Source: Octadecabacter arcticus 238 (lineage in GTDB: Bacteria; Pseudomonadota; Alphaproteobacteria; Rhodobacterales; Rhodobacteraceae). From it: a stretch of 64,000 bases of DNA. Within the stretch, counting starts at the first letter, position 1; each line of letters starts with the position of its first letter. The DNA is taken from assembly GCF_000155735.2 (NCBI RefSeq), contig NC_020908.1:2299001-2363000 (forward strand), read 5' to 3'. Under the pieces are notes generated by a model. It did not search any database. It worked only from the letters and a program-made list of their open reading frames with translations, and had not been told where the DNA came from. Both the position numbers and the translations under genes were made by a program. Positions 1 to 7,806 of this stretch are shown here, in pieces.

Positions 1-25
1 TGGCACTGCAATATCTGTTGTTGCC

Positions 26-967
26 ATGACGGCTGCGGACCGCCCAAATGCCCATTGGATACAGGCGTTTCTAGAAGCACAAGCGGCGGAGCTTGACGCG
101 GCCACCAACACACAGCTCGCCTATGCCCGCGACCTGATGGATTTTTCAGATTGGCTGGCGGACACCCATTTTGCCGCTGTCGCGCAAGACCATGTGGAAA
201 AATATCTAATCTGGTGCGACGCGCAGGGTTTGGCCAAGGCGACCCGCGCGCGACGGCTGTCGGCGATCAAACAATTGTTTCGGTTTGCGTTTGAAGAAGG
301 CTGGCGGGTCGACAATCCGGCGATCCAGATATCTGGCCCGGGTCGCGACAAACGTCTGCCAAAAACGCTCAGCCATAGTGAAGTCGACGCACTTCTTAAC
401 GCGGCCCGCGATGCCAAAAAAGACCCGCTGCGCACGACCTGTTTGATGGAACTGTTGTATGCCACGGGCATGCGCGTCACAGAATTGGTGTCTCTGCCAG
501 TGTCAGCAGCACGGGGCGATCCACGCATGTTGTTGGTGCGCGGCAAGGGCGACAAAGAACGCATGGTGCCGCTGTCGCCGCCCGCGCGCGCCGCCACGGC
601 CGTCTGGCTGAAAACCCGCGACAAAGCAGAAGACGCCACTTTCAAAGATGGCACACCACGCTCAAAATTTCTGTTTCCGTCGCGCGGTAAACTTGGCCAT
701 TTGACGCGGCAAAGCTTCTTTAACCTAATCAAAGATCTTGCCACAGCGGGTGGCGTGACACGCTCCAAAGTAACGCCGCACACGCTGCGCCACGCCTTTG
801 CCACCCATCTGCTTGAGGGCGGCGCTGACCTGCGATCGATCCAGACGCTTTTGGGCCATGTGGACGTGGCCACGACCGAAATATACACCCATGTGCTGGA
901 TGAGCGGCTGAAACAACTTGTGCTCGAACATCATCCACTTGCGCAAAATAGGGTGCAAGACGATTGA
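26..967 (+). CDS. xerD: Tyrosine recombinase XerD
   Basis: Site-specific recombinase of the XerC/XerD pair that resolves chromosome dimers at dif during division. The 313 residues are normal for the family. An N-terminal SAM-like core-binding domain covers about residues 10-95 and the catalytic domain about 115-300. All six catalytic residues are visible: R150 in TGMRVTEL, K174 in RGKGDKER, H252 and R255 in HTLRH, H278 in LGHVD and the nucleophile Y287 in IYTH. XerD rather than XerC is the likelier assignment from the N-terminal sequence, but this is judged by eye. Only 25 bases precede the start, so the upstream context is unknown. The next gene, a CorC-like protein, follows 63 bases downstream on the same strand. 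Confidence 0.93.
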   Translation: MTAADRPNAHWIQAFLEAQAAELDAATNTQLAYARDLMDFSDWLADTHFAAVAQDHVEKYLIWCDAQGLAKATRARRLSAIKQLFRFAFEEGWRVDNPAIQISGPGRDKRLPKTLSHSEVDALLNAARDAKKDPLRTTCLMELLYATGMRVTELVSLPVSAARGDPRMLLVRGKGDKERMVPLSPPARAATAVWLKTRDKAEDATFKDGTPRSKFLFPSRGKLGHLTRQSFFNLIKDLATAGGVTRSKVTPHTLRHAFATHLLEGGADLRSIQTLLGHVDVATTEIYTHVLDERLKQLVLEHHPLAQNRVQDD

Positions 968-1030
968 GTGCCCCTTGAACGTGGCCCCCCGCCCCTACAT
1001 ACAAGCGGCAAATGACAAAGATTGATCCCC

Positions 1031-2323
1031 ATGCTTGATGCTGCTTTCTGGACCACCGTTGGTGCGATCCTGTTCCTTCTTGTGCTGTCCGGCTTCTTTT
1101 CGGGATCCGAAACGGCGCTCACGGCTGCATCACGCAGTAAACTGCGGGCCAACGCCGAAAAGGGCGACATGGGCGCGAAAAAGGCGTTTGAAGTGACCGA
1201 AGACCGCGAGCGGCTGATCGGATCGGTTCTGCTTGGCAATAATTTGGTTAATATCCTTGCAACATCGCTGGCGACGACGATGTTCCTGCGCCTGTTTGGC
1301 GAAAATGGCGTGGCGCTGGCAACGATTATCATGACGCTGCTGGTGTTGGTGTTCGCCGAAGTGCTGCCCAAAACCTACGCAATCACAAACCCCGAACGCG
1401 CCGCCAGCCTTGCAGCGCGCCCTATCGGAATTATTGTCACCGTCTTTGCGCCGATGGTTGCAGCGGTGCGCATGTTGGTGCGCGGCGTTCTCAGCTTGTT
1501 TGGGGTTCAGACCGACCCTGACACCAACATCCTCGCGGTGCGCGATGAAATCGCGGGTGCGTTGCAGTTAGGCCATTCCGAAGGTGTGGTGGAAAAAGAA
1601 GACCGCGACCGGATTTTGGGCGCGCTTGATTTGGCCGAACGCACGGTCGAAGAAATCATGCTACACCGCAAAGAGATTGAGATGATCGACGCCGCCCTGC
1701 CCGTCGCGGAAATCCTGCGCCTGTGTCTGGACAGCAATCACACCCGGCTGCCGCTGTATCGCGATGAGCCGGAAAATATCATCGGAACCCTGCACGCCAA
1801 AGACCTGCTGCGTGCGTTGCACAAAATGCTCGGCGACGGACGGATTGAACCGCGAGAAATGGATGACTTCGATATCCTGACAGTGTCGATGGCACCGTAT
1901 TTCATTCCTGAAACCACGACGTTGGATGATCAGATGCGCCAGTTTCTGGCGCGGCGCACCCATTTCGCGCTGGTGGTGGACGAATACGGCACCTTGCAGG
2001 GATTGATTACGCTCGAAGATATTCTTGAAGAGATCGTCGGCGAAATCACCGACGAATTCGATACGGACGAAGAAAACGACGTCACTGTTGCCGAAGATGG
2101 CAGTTATACCGTCGATGGAACGATGACGATCCGCGATGTAAACCGCGCGACCGAGTGGAACCTTCCCGACGATGAGGCCAACACGGTCGCGGGTCTGGTT
2201 ATTCACGAAGCGCAGATGATACCCGTTGTTGGTCAGGTGTTTAGCTTCCACGGCTTTCGATTTGAAGTGCTGGCAAAAGATGAAAATCGCATTTCCGAAT
2301 TGAAGATCGCGCCGCTGGTCTAG
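1031..2323 (+). CDS. CorC/HlyC family CNNM-CBS transporter-like protein
   Basis: Membrane protein of the DUF21 (CNNM)-CBS-CorC_HlyC family, linked to magnesium/cobalt efflux or resistance. It is about 430 residues. The N-terminal third is hydrophobic with about three membrane segments and the family-typical motif FFSGSETAL. Two CBS domains follow at about 200-330, including the signature LVVDEYGTLQGLITLEDILEE, split here by wording only, and the C-terminal CorC_HlyC domain ends with the usual ISELKI stretch. I chose ATG 1031; an in-frame TTG at 1022 lies three codons upstream. The substrate cannot be told from sequence. It follows xerD closely and could share its transcript. Confidence 0.9.
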   Translation: MLDAAFWTTVGAILFLLVLSGFFSGSETALTAASRSKLRANAEKGDMGAKKAFEVTEDRERLIGSVLLGNNLVNILATSLATTMFLRLFGENGVALATIIMTLLVLVFAEVLPKTYAITNPERAASLAARPIGIIVTVFAPMVAAVRMLVRGVLSLFGVQTDPDTNILAVRDEIAGALQLGHSEGVVEKEDRDRILGALDLAERTVEEIMLHRKEIEMIDAALPVAEILRLCLDSNHTRLPLYRDEPENIIGTLHAKDLLRALHKMLGDGRIEPREMDDFDILTVSMAPYFIPETTTLDDQMRQFLARRTHFALVVDEYGTLQGLITLEDILEEIVGEITDEFDTDEENDVTVAEDGSYTVDGTMTIRDVNRATEWNLPDDEANTVAGLVIHEAQMIPVVGQVFSFHGFRFEVLAKDENRISELKIAPLV

Positions 2324-2390
2324 GGTCTTTCGCGTTAAGGGTCGTTAACCTGACCGTTATTTAGCTGTGCACCAACCCGCGGCGCCGCTA

Positions 2391-3944
2391 TTAGCGCCCA
2401 CGAAATAGCCCGCCCAGAATGCCACGAACGATGCGCCGCCCTGTGGTGCCTTTTAATTCTTTCGCAACAACCGTCGCAATCGCGCCGCCCCAGCTGTCGT
2501 CAGACCTAGTCGACCTGCGACTGGTCGAGCGTTCAACATCGCGGCCCGTGTAGCGACGCCCCTGACGGTGTTCGCGTTTCTCCGCATCCAGTTGTTTTTC
2601 TTCAACTTCCACTTTTTCAGCCGCTTGCGCCGCAGCGCCTGCGCGCTTGGCGAGCATCTCAGCCGCCGACTCGCGATCCAGTCGTGCGTCGTATTTGCCC
2701 GCCATGGGCGAAGCCGCCATAAGCGTCGCGCGTTCGGCGTTGGTAATTGGGCCGAGCTGCGAAGACGGCGGGCGGATAAACGTCCGCTCAACAATTCCGG
2801 GCACGCCTTTGTCGATCAGCATTGATGTCACGGCCTCCCCTGTGCCGACCTCGCGGATGGCCTGCGCCGTGTCGAACTTCAGGTTCGGGCGGTAGGTCGC
2901 GGCGGCCAGTTTTAACGCCTTTTGATCGTTTGCGGTAAACGCGCGCAGTGCGTGTTGTACACGATTGCCAAGCTGTCCCAGCACGTCTTCGGGGACATCG
3001 GACGGGTTCTGGGTGATGAAATACACGCCGACGCCCTTGGATCTTATCAACCGCGCGACCTGTTCGACCTTGTCGATCAGCGCTTTGGGGGCGTCATCAA
3101 ACAGCAAATGCGCCTCGTCAAAGAAGAACACCAGCTTGGGTTTATCGGGGTTGCCGACCTCTGGCAGTTCTTCAAACAATTCCGACAAAAGCCACAGTAG
3201 GAAAGTTGCGTAAAGTTTCGGGGACGCCATCAGCTTGTCAGACGCAAGGATATTGATCCGGCCCTGTCCCGTGTGCGGTGCATCCTTTTCGGTCGCGATG
3301 ATGTCGTTCAAATCAAGCGCAGGTTCACCGAACATGCCCGCGCCACCCTGATTTTCGAGCACCAGCAACTGCCGCTGAATAGCACCGACCGACGATGTCG
3401 CCACATTGCCATAGCGCAAGGACAAGTCTTTGGCGTTTTGCCCGACCCAGACCAGCAGCGCCTGCAAATCCTCAAGATCCAGCAGCGGGAGCCCGTCTTC
3501 GTCCGCCACGCGAAACGCGACGTTCAACACGCCTTCTTGTGCGCCCGACAGTCCCATCAGGTTGGACAACAACAGCGGGCCCATTTCTGCGACGGTCGTG
3601 CGGATTGGGTGGCCCTGTTCACCAAAAAGGTCCCAGAACGTCACAGGGAAGGCAGAGTATTGCAGATCCAGCCCGATGGTCGCGGCACGTTCCATAAAGG
3701 GGTCGTGCAATTTGAAATCTGCGCTGCCGGATTTGGCCAAACCGGACAGATCGCCCTTCACGTCAGACAGGAACACAGGAACGCCAATAGCCGAAAACCC
3801 CTCGGCAAGAATTTGCAGAGTCACTGTTTTTCCGGTGCCCGTGGCCCCCGCGATCAACCCGTGGCGATTGGCATATTGCAACAGCAGTTCTTGCGCGTCG
3901 CCGTAATCATCACCACCACCACCCATAAAAATTCCGTCGCTCAT
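2391..3944 (-). CDS. HerA-like ATPase of the DUF853 (YjgR) family
   Basis: Cytoplasmic P-loop ATPase of the HerA/FtsK-like superfamily; DUF853 proteins have no firmly established role. The 517 residues match full-length family members. The N-terminus carries a glycine-rich stretch, then Walker A GATGTGKT at residues 33-40. A Walker B segment with [10 protein letters not shown] lies near residue 270, followed by the conserved [18 protein letters not shown] region. The C-terminal 80 residues are charged and probably coiled-coil ([20 protein letters not shown]). It converges on the CorC-like gene with 67 bases between the stop codons. Its promoter should lie in the 520-base gap to its right. Confidence 0.88.
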   Translation of the reverse strand: MSDGIFMGGGGDDYGDAQELLLQYANRHGLIAGATGTGKTVTLQILAEGFSAIGVPVFLSDVKGDLSGLAKSGSADFKLHDPFMERAATIGLDLQYSAFPVTFWDLFGEQGHPIRTTVAEMGPLLLSNLMGLSGAQEGVLNVAFRVADEDGLPLLDLEDLQALLVWVGQNAKDLSLRYGNVATSSVGAIQRQLLVLENQGGAGMFGEPALDLNDIIATEKDAPHTGQGRINILASDKLMASPKLYATFLLWLLSELFEELPEVGNPDKPKLVFFFDEAHLLFDDAPKALIDKVEQVARLIRSKGVGVYFITQNPSDVPEDVLGQLGNRVQHALRAFTANDQKALKLAAATYRPNLKFDTAQAIREVGTGEAVTSMLIDKGVPGIVERTFIRPPSSQLGPITNAERATLMAASPMAGKYDARLDRESAAEMLAKRAGAAAQAAEKVEVEEKQLDAEKREHRQGRRYTGRDVERSTSRRSTRSDDSWGGAIATVVAKELKGTTGRRIVRGILGGLFRGR

Positions 3945-4214
3945 CGCCTCTGTCCTATTCTGGGGCAGACATCAGCGCTGTCCCGCTTTTGTTCCGCTTT
4001 AATTTTGGGACAAAGTACATCCATAACCTTTCTGGGCCAGTATATTCGTGTCAATGCCGTGAATGTTCTCCTGCGGCGTTGCAGACGCCCTCCTTTTTGA
4101 ATGCACCGCGCCACTGGTTTATATCTGGAGCGCGGCCTTTTTGGGTGTTGCGGCCAGTCCTGATTATCAAAAAAAAAAAGAAACAGACTTGTCAGTATTG
4201 TGATAATGACCCTG

Positions 4215-4243
4215 TTGACGGAGTCCGTTCCAATCCGTAGCTT
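4215..4243 (+). promoter_or_regulatory. Candidate sigma-70 promoter for a small RNA
   Basis: A TTGACG hexamer at 4215-4220 is followed after exactly 17 bases by TAGCTT at 4238-4243. The spacing is optimal for a housekeeping promoter and the -35 box is nearly perfect. Transcription would start near 4250. It points to a terminator 40-60 bases downstream rather than to a coding sequence. Confidence 0.45.
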
Positions 4244-4249
4244 AACCGA

Positions 4250-4310
4250 AACAAGTCGGCAAAGTCCGATAGGGAGAAGATGAGGAAGGGCCTTAGCGGG
4301 CCCTTTTTCT
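4250..4310 (+). ncRNA. Candidate short noncoding RNA (about 60 nt)
   Basis: A transcript from the promoter at 4215-4243 would run only about 60 bases before the strong hairpin and T-run at 4286-4308. Inside it there is a small 5' hairpin (TCGG/CCGA around 4256-4270), then a purine-rich single-stranded stretch (AGGGAGAAGATGAGGAA) and the terminator hairpin. No open reading frame of useful length fits. This is the usual build of a small trans-acting RNA. It lies between the divergent DUF853 and ialB genes. I do not recognise a known RNA family; both the start point and the existence of the RNA are inferred. Confidence 0.4.
4286..4308 (+). terminator. Rho-independent terminator
   Basis: A seven-base-pair stem AAGGGCC/GGCCCTT (4286-4292 and 4299-4305) encloses the loop TTAGCG and runs into a T-tract ending at 4308. 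No coding sequence ends just upstream on this strand, so it most likely closes the candidate small RNA. Confidence 0.7.
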
Positions 4311-4370
4311 ATGGGTGTGACGGTCATGGCTCTTGATCAGATGCAACATTAATCGCCTCATCTCCACCGC

Positions 4371-4390
4371 TTCGGCAAGGCCTCGCCGAA
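4371..4390. other. Near-perfect palindrome upstream of ialB
   Basis: Twenty bases read almost the same on both strands: TTCGGC and GCCGAA flank AAGGCCTC, with two mismatches. It sits 75 bases before the ialB start, so it could be an operator or a leader hairpin. Nothing in the sequence decides between these. Confidence 0.3.
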
Positions 4391-4464
4391 TACAGCTTTT
4401 GTTCTGACACTGCTGATAACCCGTGCTAAGGCTCGCGCAACAACAGATATTATAGGAGAAGCTC

Positions 4465-5133
4465 ATGACCTTTTACGCCGCAACGATTTCCAAAACTTTG
4501 AGCGCAGCTGCGTTGATCTGCGTCCTTGGCGCATCGGCTTTTGCGCAAGAAACAACCGACGAAACGCTGGTTGATCCCAGTGCCGCGACAGGCGAAGAAC
4601 TGCCGCAAAGCGTGTTCAACATGGGCGAGAAAGTCGATGAGAATGGCGTTCCAATCGCGTCTGGCGAGGCGGCGCCGCAAGAGCCCCAACCGGGCCAGCA
4701 ATATCTGAGAGAAGTGTTCAGCGATTGGGCGCTGCGCTGCCTGAAGGTCGAAGAAGGTGAAGACCCCTGCCAGATGTATCAATTGTTGAGTGATGCAGAA
4801 GGCAATGCGGTCGCTGAAATCGCTATCGTTTCGCTGCCAGACTCGGGCTCGGCTGTTGCGGGTGCGACGATCGTGGCCCCGCTAGAAACACTGCTGACCG
4901 AACAGATCACGCTGCGGGTGGATGGTGGGCAGGCCCGCCGGTTCCCGTTTAACTTTTGCAACGTCGGCGGGTGCGTCACGCGCATTGGCCTCACAGAAGA
5001 AGACATTGCGCTTTTTCGGGGCGGTGCGACCGCCACGCTGAGCATGGTTCCAGCCGCCGCCCCTGATCAAATTGTGACAGTGACCATGTCGCTTTCTGGT
5101 TTCACGGCGGCCTACACCGCAGCGTCGCAGTAA
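4465..5133 (+). CDS. IalB-family exported protein (invasion-associated locus B)
   Basis: Secreted or periplasmic protein of the IalB family, common in alphaproteobacteria. The founding Bartonella member is linked to erythrocyte invasion; the role in free-living marine bacteria is unknown. The 222 residues begin with a clear signal peptide, cleaved probably after A27 in ASAFA-QE. An acidic, proline-rich linker follows to about residue 85. The IalB domain then shows the family pattern of two cysteine pairs (LRCLKVEEGEDPC and FCNVGGC). The ribosome site AGGAGAAG lies just before ATG 4465. The gene stands alone and ends at a shared bidirectional terminator. Confidence 0.85.
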   Translation: MTFYAATISKTLSAAALICVLGASAFAQETTDETLVDPSAATGEELPQSVFNMGEKVDENGVPIASGEAAPQEPQPGQQYLREVFSDWALRCLKVEEGEDPCQMYQLLSDAEGNAVAEIAIVSLPDSGSAVAGATIVAPLETLLTEQITLRVDGGQARRFPFNFCNVGGCVTRIGLTEEDIALFRGGATATLSMVPAAAPDQIVTVTMSLSGFTAAYTAASQ

Positions 5134-5157
5134 GCATCCCTAAACCAAAGAACCACG

Positions 5158-5190
5158 AAACGCCGCCCGCACTGTTTGGGGCGGCGTTTT
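5158..5190. terminator. Bidirectional terminator between ialB and the fabF-like gene
   Basis: An eleven-base-pair stem (AAACGCCGCCC and its complement GGGCGGCGTTT) encloses about ten loop bases. The arms begin with A's and end with T's, so the hairpin can stop transcription from both sides. It sits between the convergent ialB stop and the fabF-like stop at 5195. Confidence 0.85.
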
Positions 5191-5194
5191 GCGT

Positions 5195-6403
5195 TTAGGC
5201 AGATTTGAGGGCGATAACCGCGTTCAACCCGCCAAAGGCAAAGGCGTTTGACAGAACCGCAGTAACCTTTGCCTCGCGCGCCACATTTGGCACAATGTCG
5301 AGCGCGCATTCAGGGTCGGGTTCTTCGTAACCGATTGTCGGCGCGATGATCCCGTCGCGAAGGGCCATGATACAGGCCAGCAATTCAACAGCGCCGGTGC
5401 CACCAATCAGGTGACCATGCATGGATTTGGTGCTGGAAATCATCAGTTTGTCAGCGTGGGCCCCGAAAACATCCGCAACAGCTGCGCATTCCGTCTTATC
5501 GTTCGCTGCCGTTCCGGTGCCGTGCGCATTGATATAACCCACGTCTTCGCGGTTGAATTTGGCATCCGTCAGCGCGCCTGCAATGGCGCGTGCAGCGCCT
5601 TGTTTGGACGGCGTCACGATGTCGGACGCATCCGAACACATGGAAAACCCTGCGACTTCGGCCAAGATGACAGCGCCACGTTTCAATGCGTGATCGCGGT
5701 CTTCAAACACAAACACGCCCGCACCTTCGCCCTGAACCATGCCGTTGCGTGTGGCGGAAAACGGGCGACACGCGTCCTTGGACATCACCCGCAGACCTTC
5801 CCACGCTTTTACGCCGCCGAAACACAGCATGGATTCAGACCCGCCCGTGACCATCACATCCGCCATGCCAGATCGGATCATATAGAACGCCTGCCCCATC
5901 GCATGATTGGAGGATGCGCAGGCGGTGGCGACGGTAAAAGTCGGGCCGCGCAGGTTATATTGCATCGACACATGCGACGCTGCGGCGTTGTTCATCAACT
6001 TGGGGACGATGAACGGATGCACGCGGTTTTTGCCCTCTTCGTAGACGGCGCGGTAGTTTTCGTCTTGTGTGTTCAACCCACCACCAGACGTGCCCAGCAC
6101 GACGCCGGATCGATCCGCCAAAGCACCCGAAAATGTAAGCCCCGCTTCGCCAATCGCTTGCGCGGCGGCGAGAAGGGTAAATTGGGTGAACCGATCATAC
6201 AGGCTGATCTGTTGGCGGTTAAAGTGGGTCTGTTCATCATAATCGGTCACCTGCCCGCCGATTTTGACAGCGAGCCGATCCACATCACGGATGTTAAGCG
6301 GCCCGATACCGCACCGCCCTTCACGCATGGCCTCAAGCGTTGTGGCAACGTCGTGCCCCAACGCATTGATCGTGCCAGAGCCGGTGATGACAACCCGCCT
6401 CAC
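5195..6403 (-). CDS. Beta-ketoacyl-ACP synthase (FabF/KAS II type)
   Basis: Condensing enzyme that extends an acyl-ACP with malonyl-ACP. The 402 residues form a complete thiolase-fold KAS II protein with the Cys-His-His triad: C162 in TACASSNHA, H294 in NAHGTGTAAND and H331 in MHGHLIGG. The start overlaps the acp stop by 4 bases, so the two are translationally coupled, and an lpxD-like gene lies upstream in the same direction. This arrangement suggests a dedicated KAS acting on a special acyl carrier for an envelope lipid, not the housekeeping FabF. Its divergence from FabF (for example MHGHLIGG where FabF usually has MTGHLLGA) supports a specialised role. The exact product is inference. Confidence 0.85.
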   Translation of the reverse strand: MRRVVITGSGTINALGHDVATTLEAMREGRCGIGPLNIRDVDRLAVKIGGQVTDYDEQTHFNRQQISLYDRFTQFTLLAAAQAIGEAGLTFSGALADRSGVVLGTSGGGLNTQDENYRAVYEEGKNRVHPFIVPKLMNNAAASHVSMQYNLRGPTFTVATACASSNHAMGQAFYMIRSGMADVMVTGGSESMLCFGGVKAWEGLRVMSKDACRPFSATRNGMVQGEGAGVFVFEDRDHALKRGAVILAEVAGFSMCSDASDIVTPSKQGAARAIAGALTDAKFNREDVGYINAHGTGTAANDKTECAAVADVFGAHADKLMISSTKSMHGHLIGGTGAVELLACIMALRDGIIAPTIGYEEPDPECALDIVPNVAREAKVTAVLSNAFAFGGLNAVIALKSA

Positions 6404-6657
6404 GTTTGGTCCTGTACTAGCGTTTGCACGGCTTTGATGATGGACCCGATCGTCGTGATATCAAAATCTCCGCCGCTGGGGTCATTGGCATTGAATGGTA
6501 CGGTGATATCAAAGGCCTCCTCGATGGCAAAAATGCTCTCAACCAATCCCAAGCTGTCGATGCCAAGGTCATCTAACGTATGATCTATTTTGACATCACT
6601 GGGTTGCAGCAATGCCTGTTGCGCAATAATTTCAACAACTTGTGCGGTAATATTCAT
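6400..6657 (-). CDS. Specialised acyl carrier protein
   Basis: Small acidic carrier of 85 residues that would hold acyl groups on 4'-phosphopantetheine. The attachment serine is S35 in the motif LGIDSLGLVE. The flanks are the expected four-helix ACP pattern. The sequence is not that of a housekeeping AcpP, which normally has GADSLDTVE. The stop overlaps the start of the KAS gene by 4 bases, and the lpxD-like gene ends 66 bases upstream. The set resembles the acpXL-associated clusters that supply unusual acyl chains to lipid A in rhizobia, but it has no acyltransferase of the LpxXL type in view. Confidence 0.85.
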   Translation of the reverse strand: MNITAQVVEIIAQQALLQPSDVKIDHTLDDLGIDSLGLVESIFAIEEAFDITVPFNANDPSGGDFDITTIGSIIKAVQTLVQDQT

Positions 6658-6723
6658 CCAAGATCACCCATGTCTGTCCGATCTATTGCTTGATGTAATG
6701 CGCGCGCGCCGATTTTGGAACCG

Positions 6724-7770
6724 TTATGGCTTTGTCAAACGCCGGACGGCCTTCAGACCGGCGCGGTATTCGTGGCTGGGTTGGGCCGGATAGCCCAATA
6801 CAAAGATACCATCTGCGATGTTCACCAAAACGCCAGCGCCCCCACCAACAACAACATCGCGGCCGACTGTCAAATTATCCGCCACGCCGGATTGTCCGCC
6901 CATGATCACCCGCGCCCCCAAAACCGACGACCCGGCGACAGCAGTTTGCGCGCACAGCAGGCAGTCTTCGCCCAGAATGACGTTGTGCGCGATATGCACA
7001 AGGTTGTCGATCTTGACACCATTTCCGATCCGCGTCGCGCGAACGGTGCCAGCATCAACCGTCGAATTGGCGCCAATTTCAACGTTATCGCCGATCTCAA
7101 CCCCGCCAAGGGAATGAATGCGATGCCATGTGCCATCCATCGGTTCCAGCGCAACACCGGGGCGCGAGCGCACGGCGCGCTCCACATTGGATGGGCCGCT
7201 TGTGGTGAATGAAAACCCGTCACTGCCGATGACGGCCCCGGCTTGCGCGATGAACCCGTCACCAATGAACACCCGCGCACCTATTTTGACGCCTGCATGA
7301 AGGGTGGAACTTGCGCCAATGATAGTCTCAGCCCCGATGGACACGTGCGGTGCGATCCGCGCGTTTGGCCCAATCCGCGCCTGCGCGCCGATGACCACAA
7401 ACGGACCAATCTGCGCGCCATCGCCAATGCTTGCGGTGTGATCGATCACAGCACTCGAATGGATGGAAGGTTCGCCTGAAAACGCGAGGTTGTCGTCCAT
7501 GGCTTGGGTCAACCCCGCCATGGCAAGCCGACTGTGCGGTGCGATGATTGCGCCATCAAGCCCAAGTGCGTCCAGATCAGCGCCAGCCCAAACCACGGCT
7601 GCACGCGCCGCCGATGCCTTTAGCTGCTCGGCAAATTTTGGCGCGACGGCCAACGCCAGATCCCCGGCGCGTGCTTCTAGTGGTTCCGCCAAGCGGTCCA
7701 CCAAAAGCGATGCGTCGCCAAGGGTTTCAGCCCCAAGCGACGCAGCAAGGTCTTTTAAAGTTTGTGGCAT
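6724..7770 (-). CDS. lpxD: LpxD-like UDP-3-O-acylglucosamine N-acyltransferase
   Basis: Adds a 3-hydroxyacyl chain from acyl-ACP to the 2-amino group of UDP-3-O-acyl-glucosamine, the third step of lipid A synthesis. The 348 residues carry the N-terminal uridine-binding LpxD domain (about 1-100), then a left-handed beta-helix of hexapeptide repeats (ASIGDGAQIGPFVVIG and similar) to about 320. The catalytic histidine is H262 in VHIAHNVILG. Other lpx genes, which often neighbour lpxD, are not here; instead an ACP and a KAS follow in the same direction. It may be a second LpxD-like acyltransferase with its own donor, or the only lpxD moved to a new site. Confidence 0.88.
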   Translation of the reverse strand: MPQTLKDLAASLGAETLGDASLLVDRLAEPLEARAGDLALAVAPKFAEQLKASAARAAVVWAGADLDALGLDGAIIAPHSRLAMAGLTQAMDDNLAFSGEPSIHSSAVIDHTASIGDGAQIGPFVVIGAQARIGPNARIAPHVSIGAETIIGASSTLHAGVKIGARVFIGDGFIAQAGAVIGSDGFSFTTSGPSNVERAVRSRPGVALEPMDGTWHRIHSLGGVEIGDNVEIGANSTVDAGTVRATRIGNGVKIDNLVHIAHNVILGEDCLLCAQTAVAGSSVLGARVIMGGQSGVADNLTVGRDVVVGGGAGVLVNIADGIFVLGYPAQPSHEYRAGLKAVRRLTKP

Positions 7771-7806
7771 GTGATCCCCTATTCGGGCCCTAAAATCAGG
7801 GGTTGA

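Noticed and set aside
3941..4327. - strand frame of 128 codons upstream of the DUF853 gene
   Set aside because: Arg- and Pro-rich with no motif; it runs through the candidate small RNA and terminator.
5411..6583. Long + strand frame of 390 codons
   Set aside because: It lies antisense to the fabF-like and acp genes, which have all catalytic motifs; the frame itself has no recognisable domain and is a shadow of high-GC codon use.
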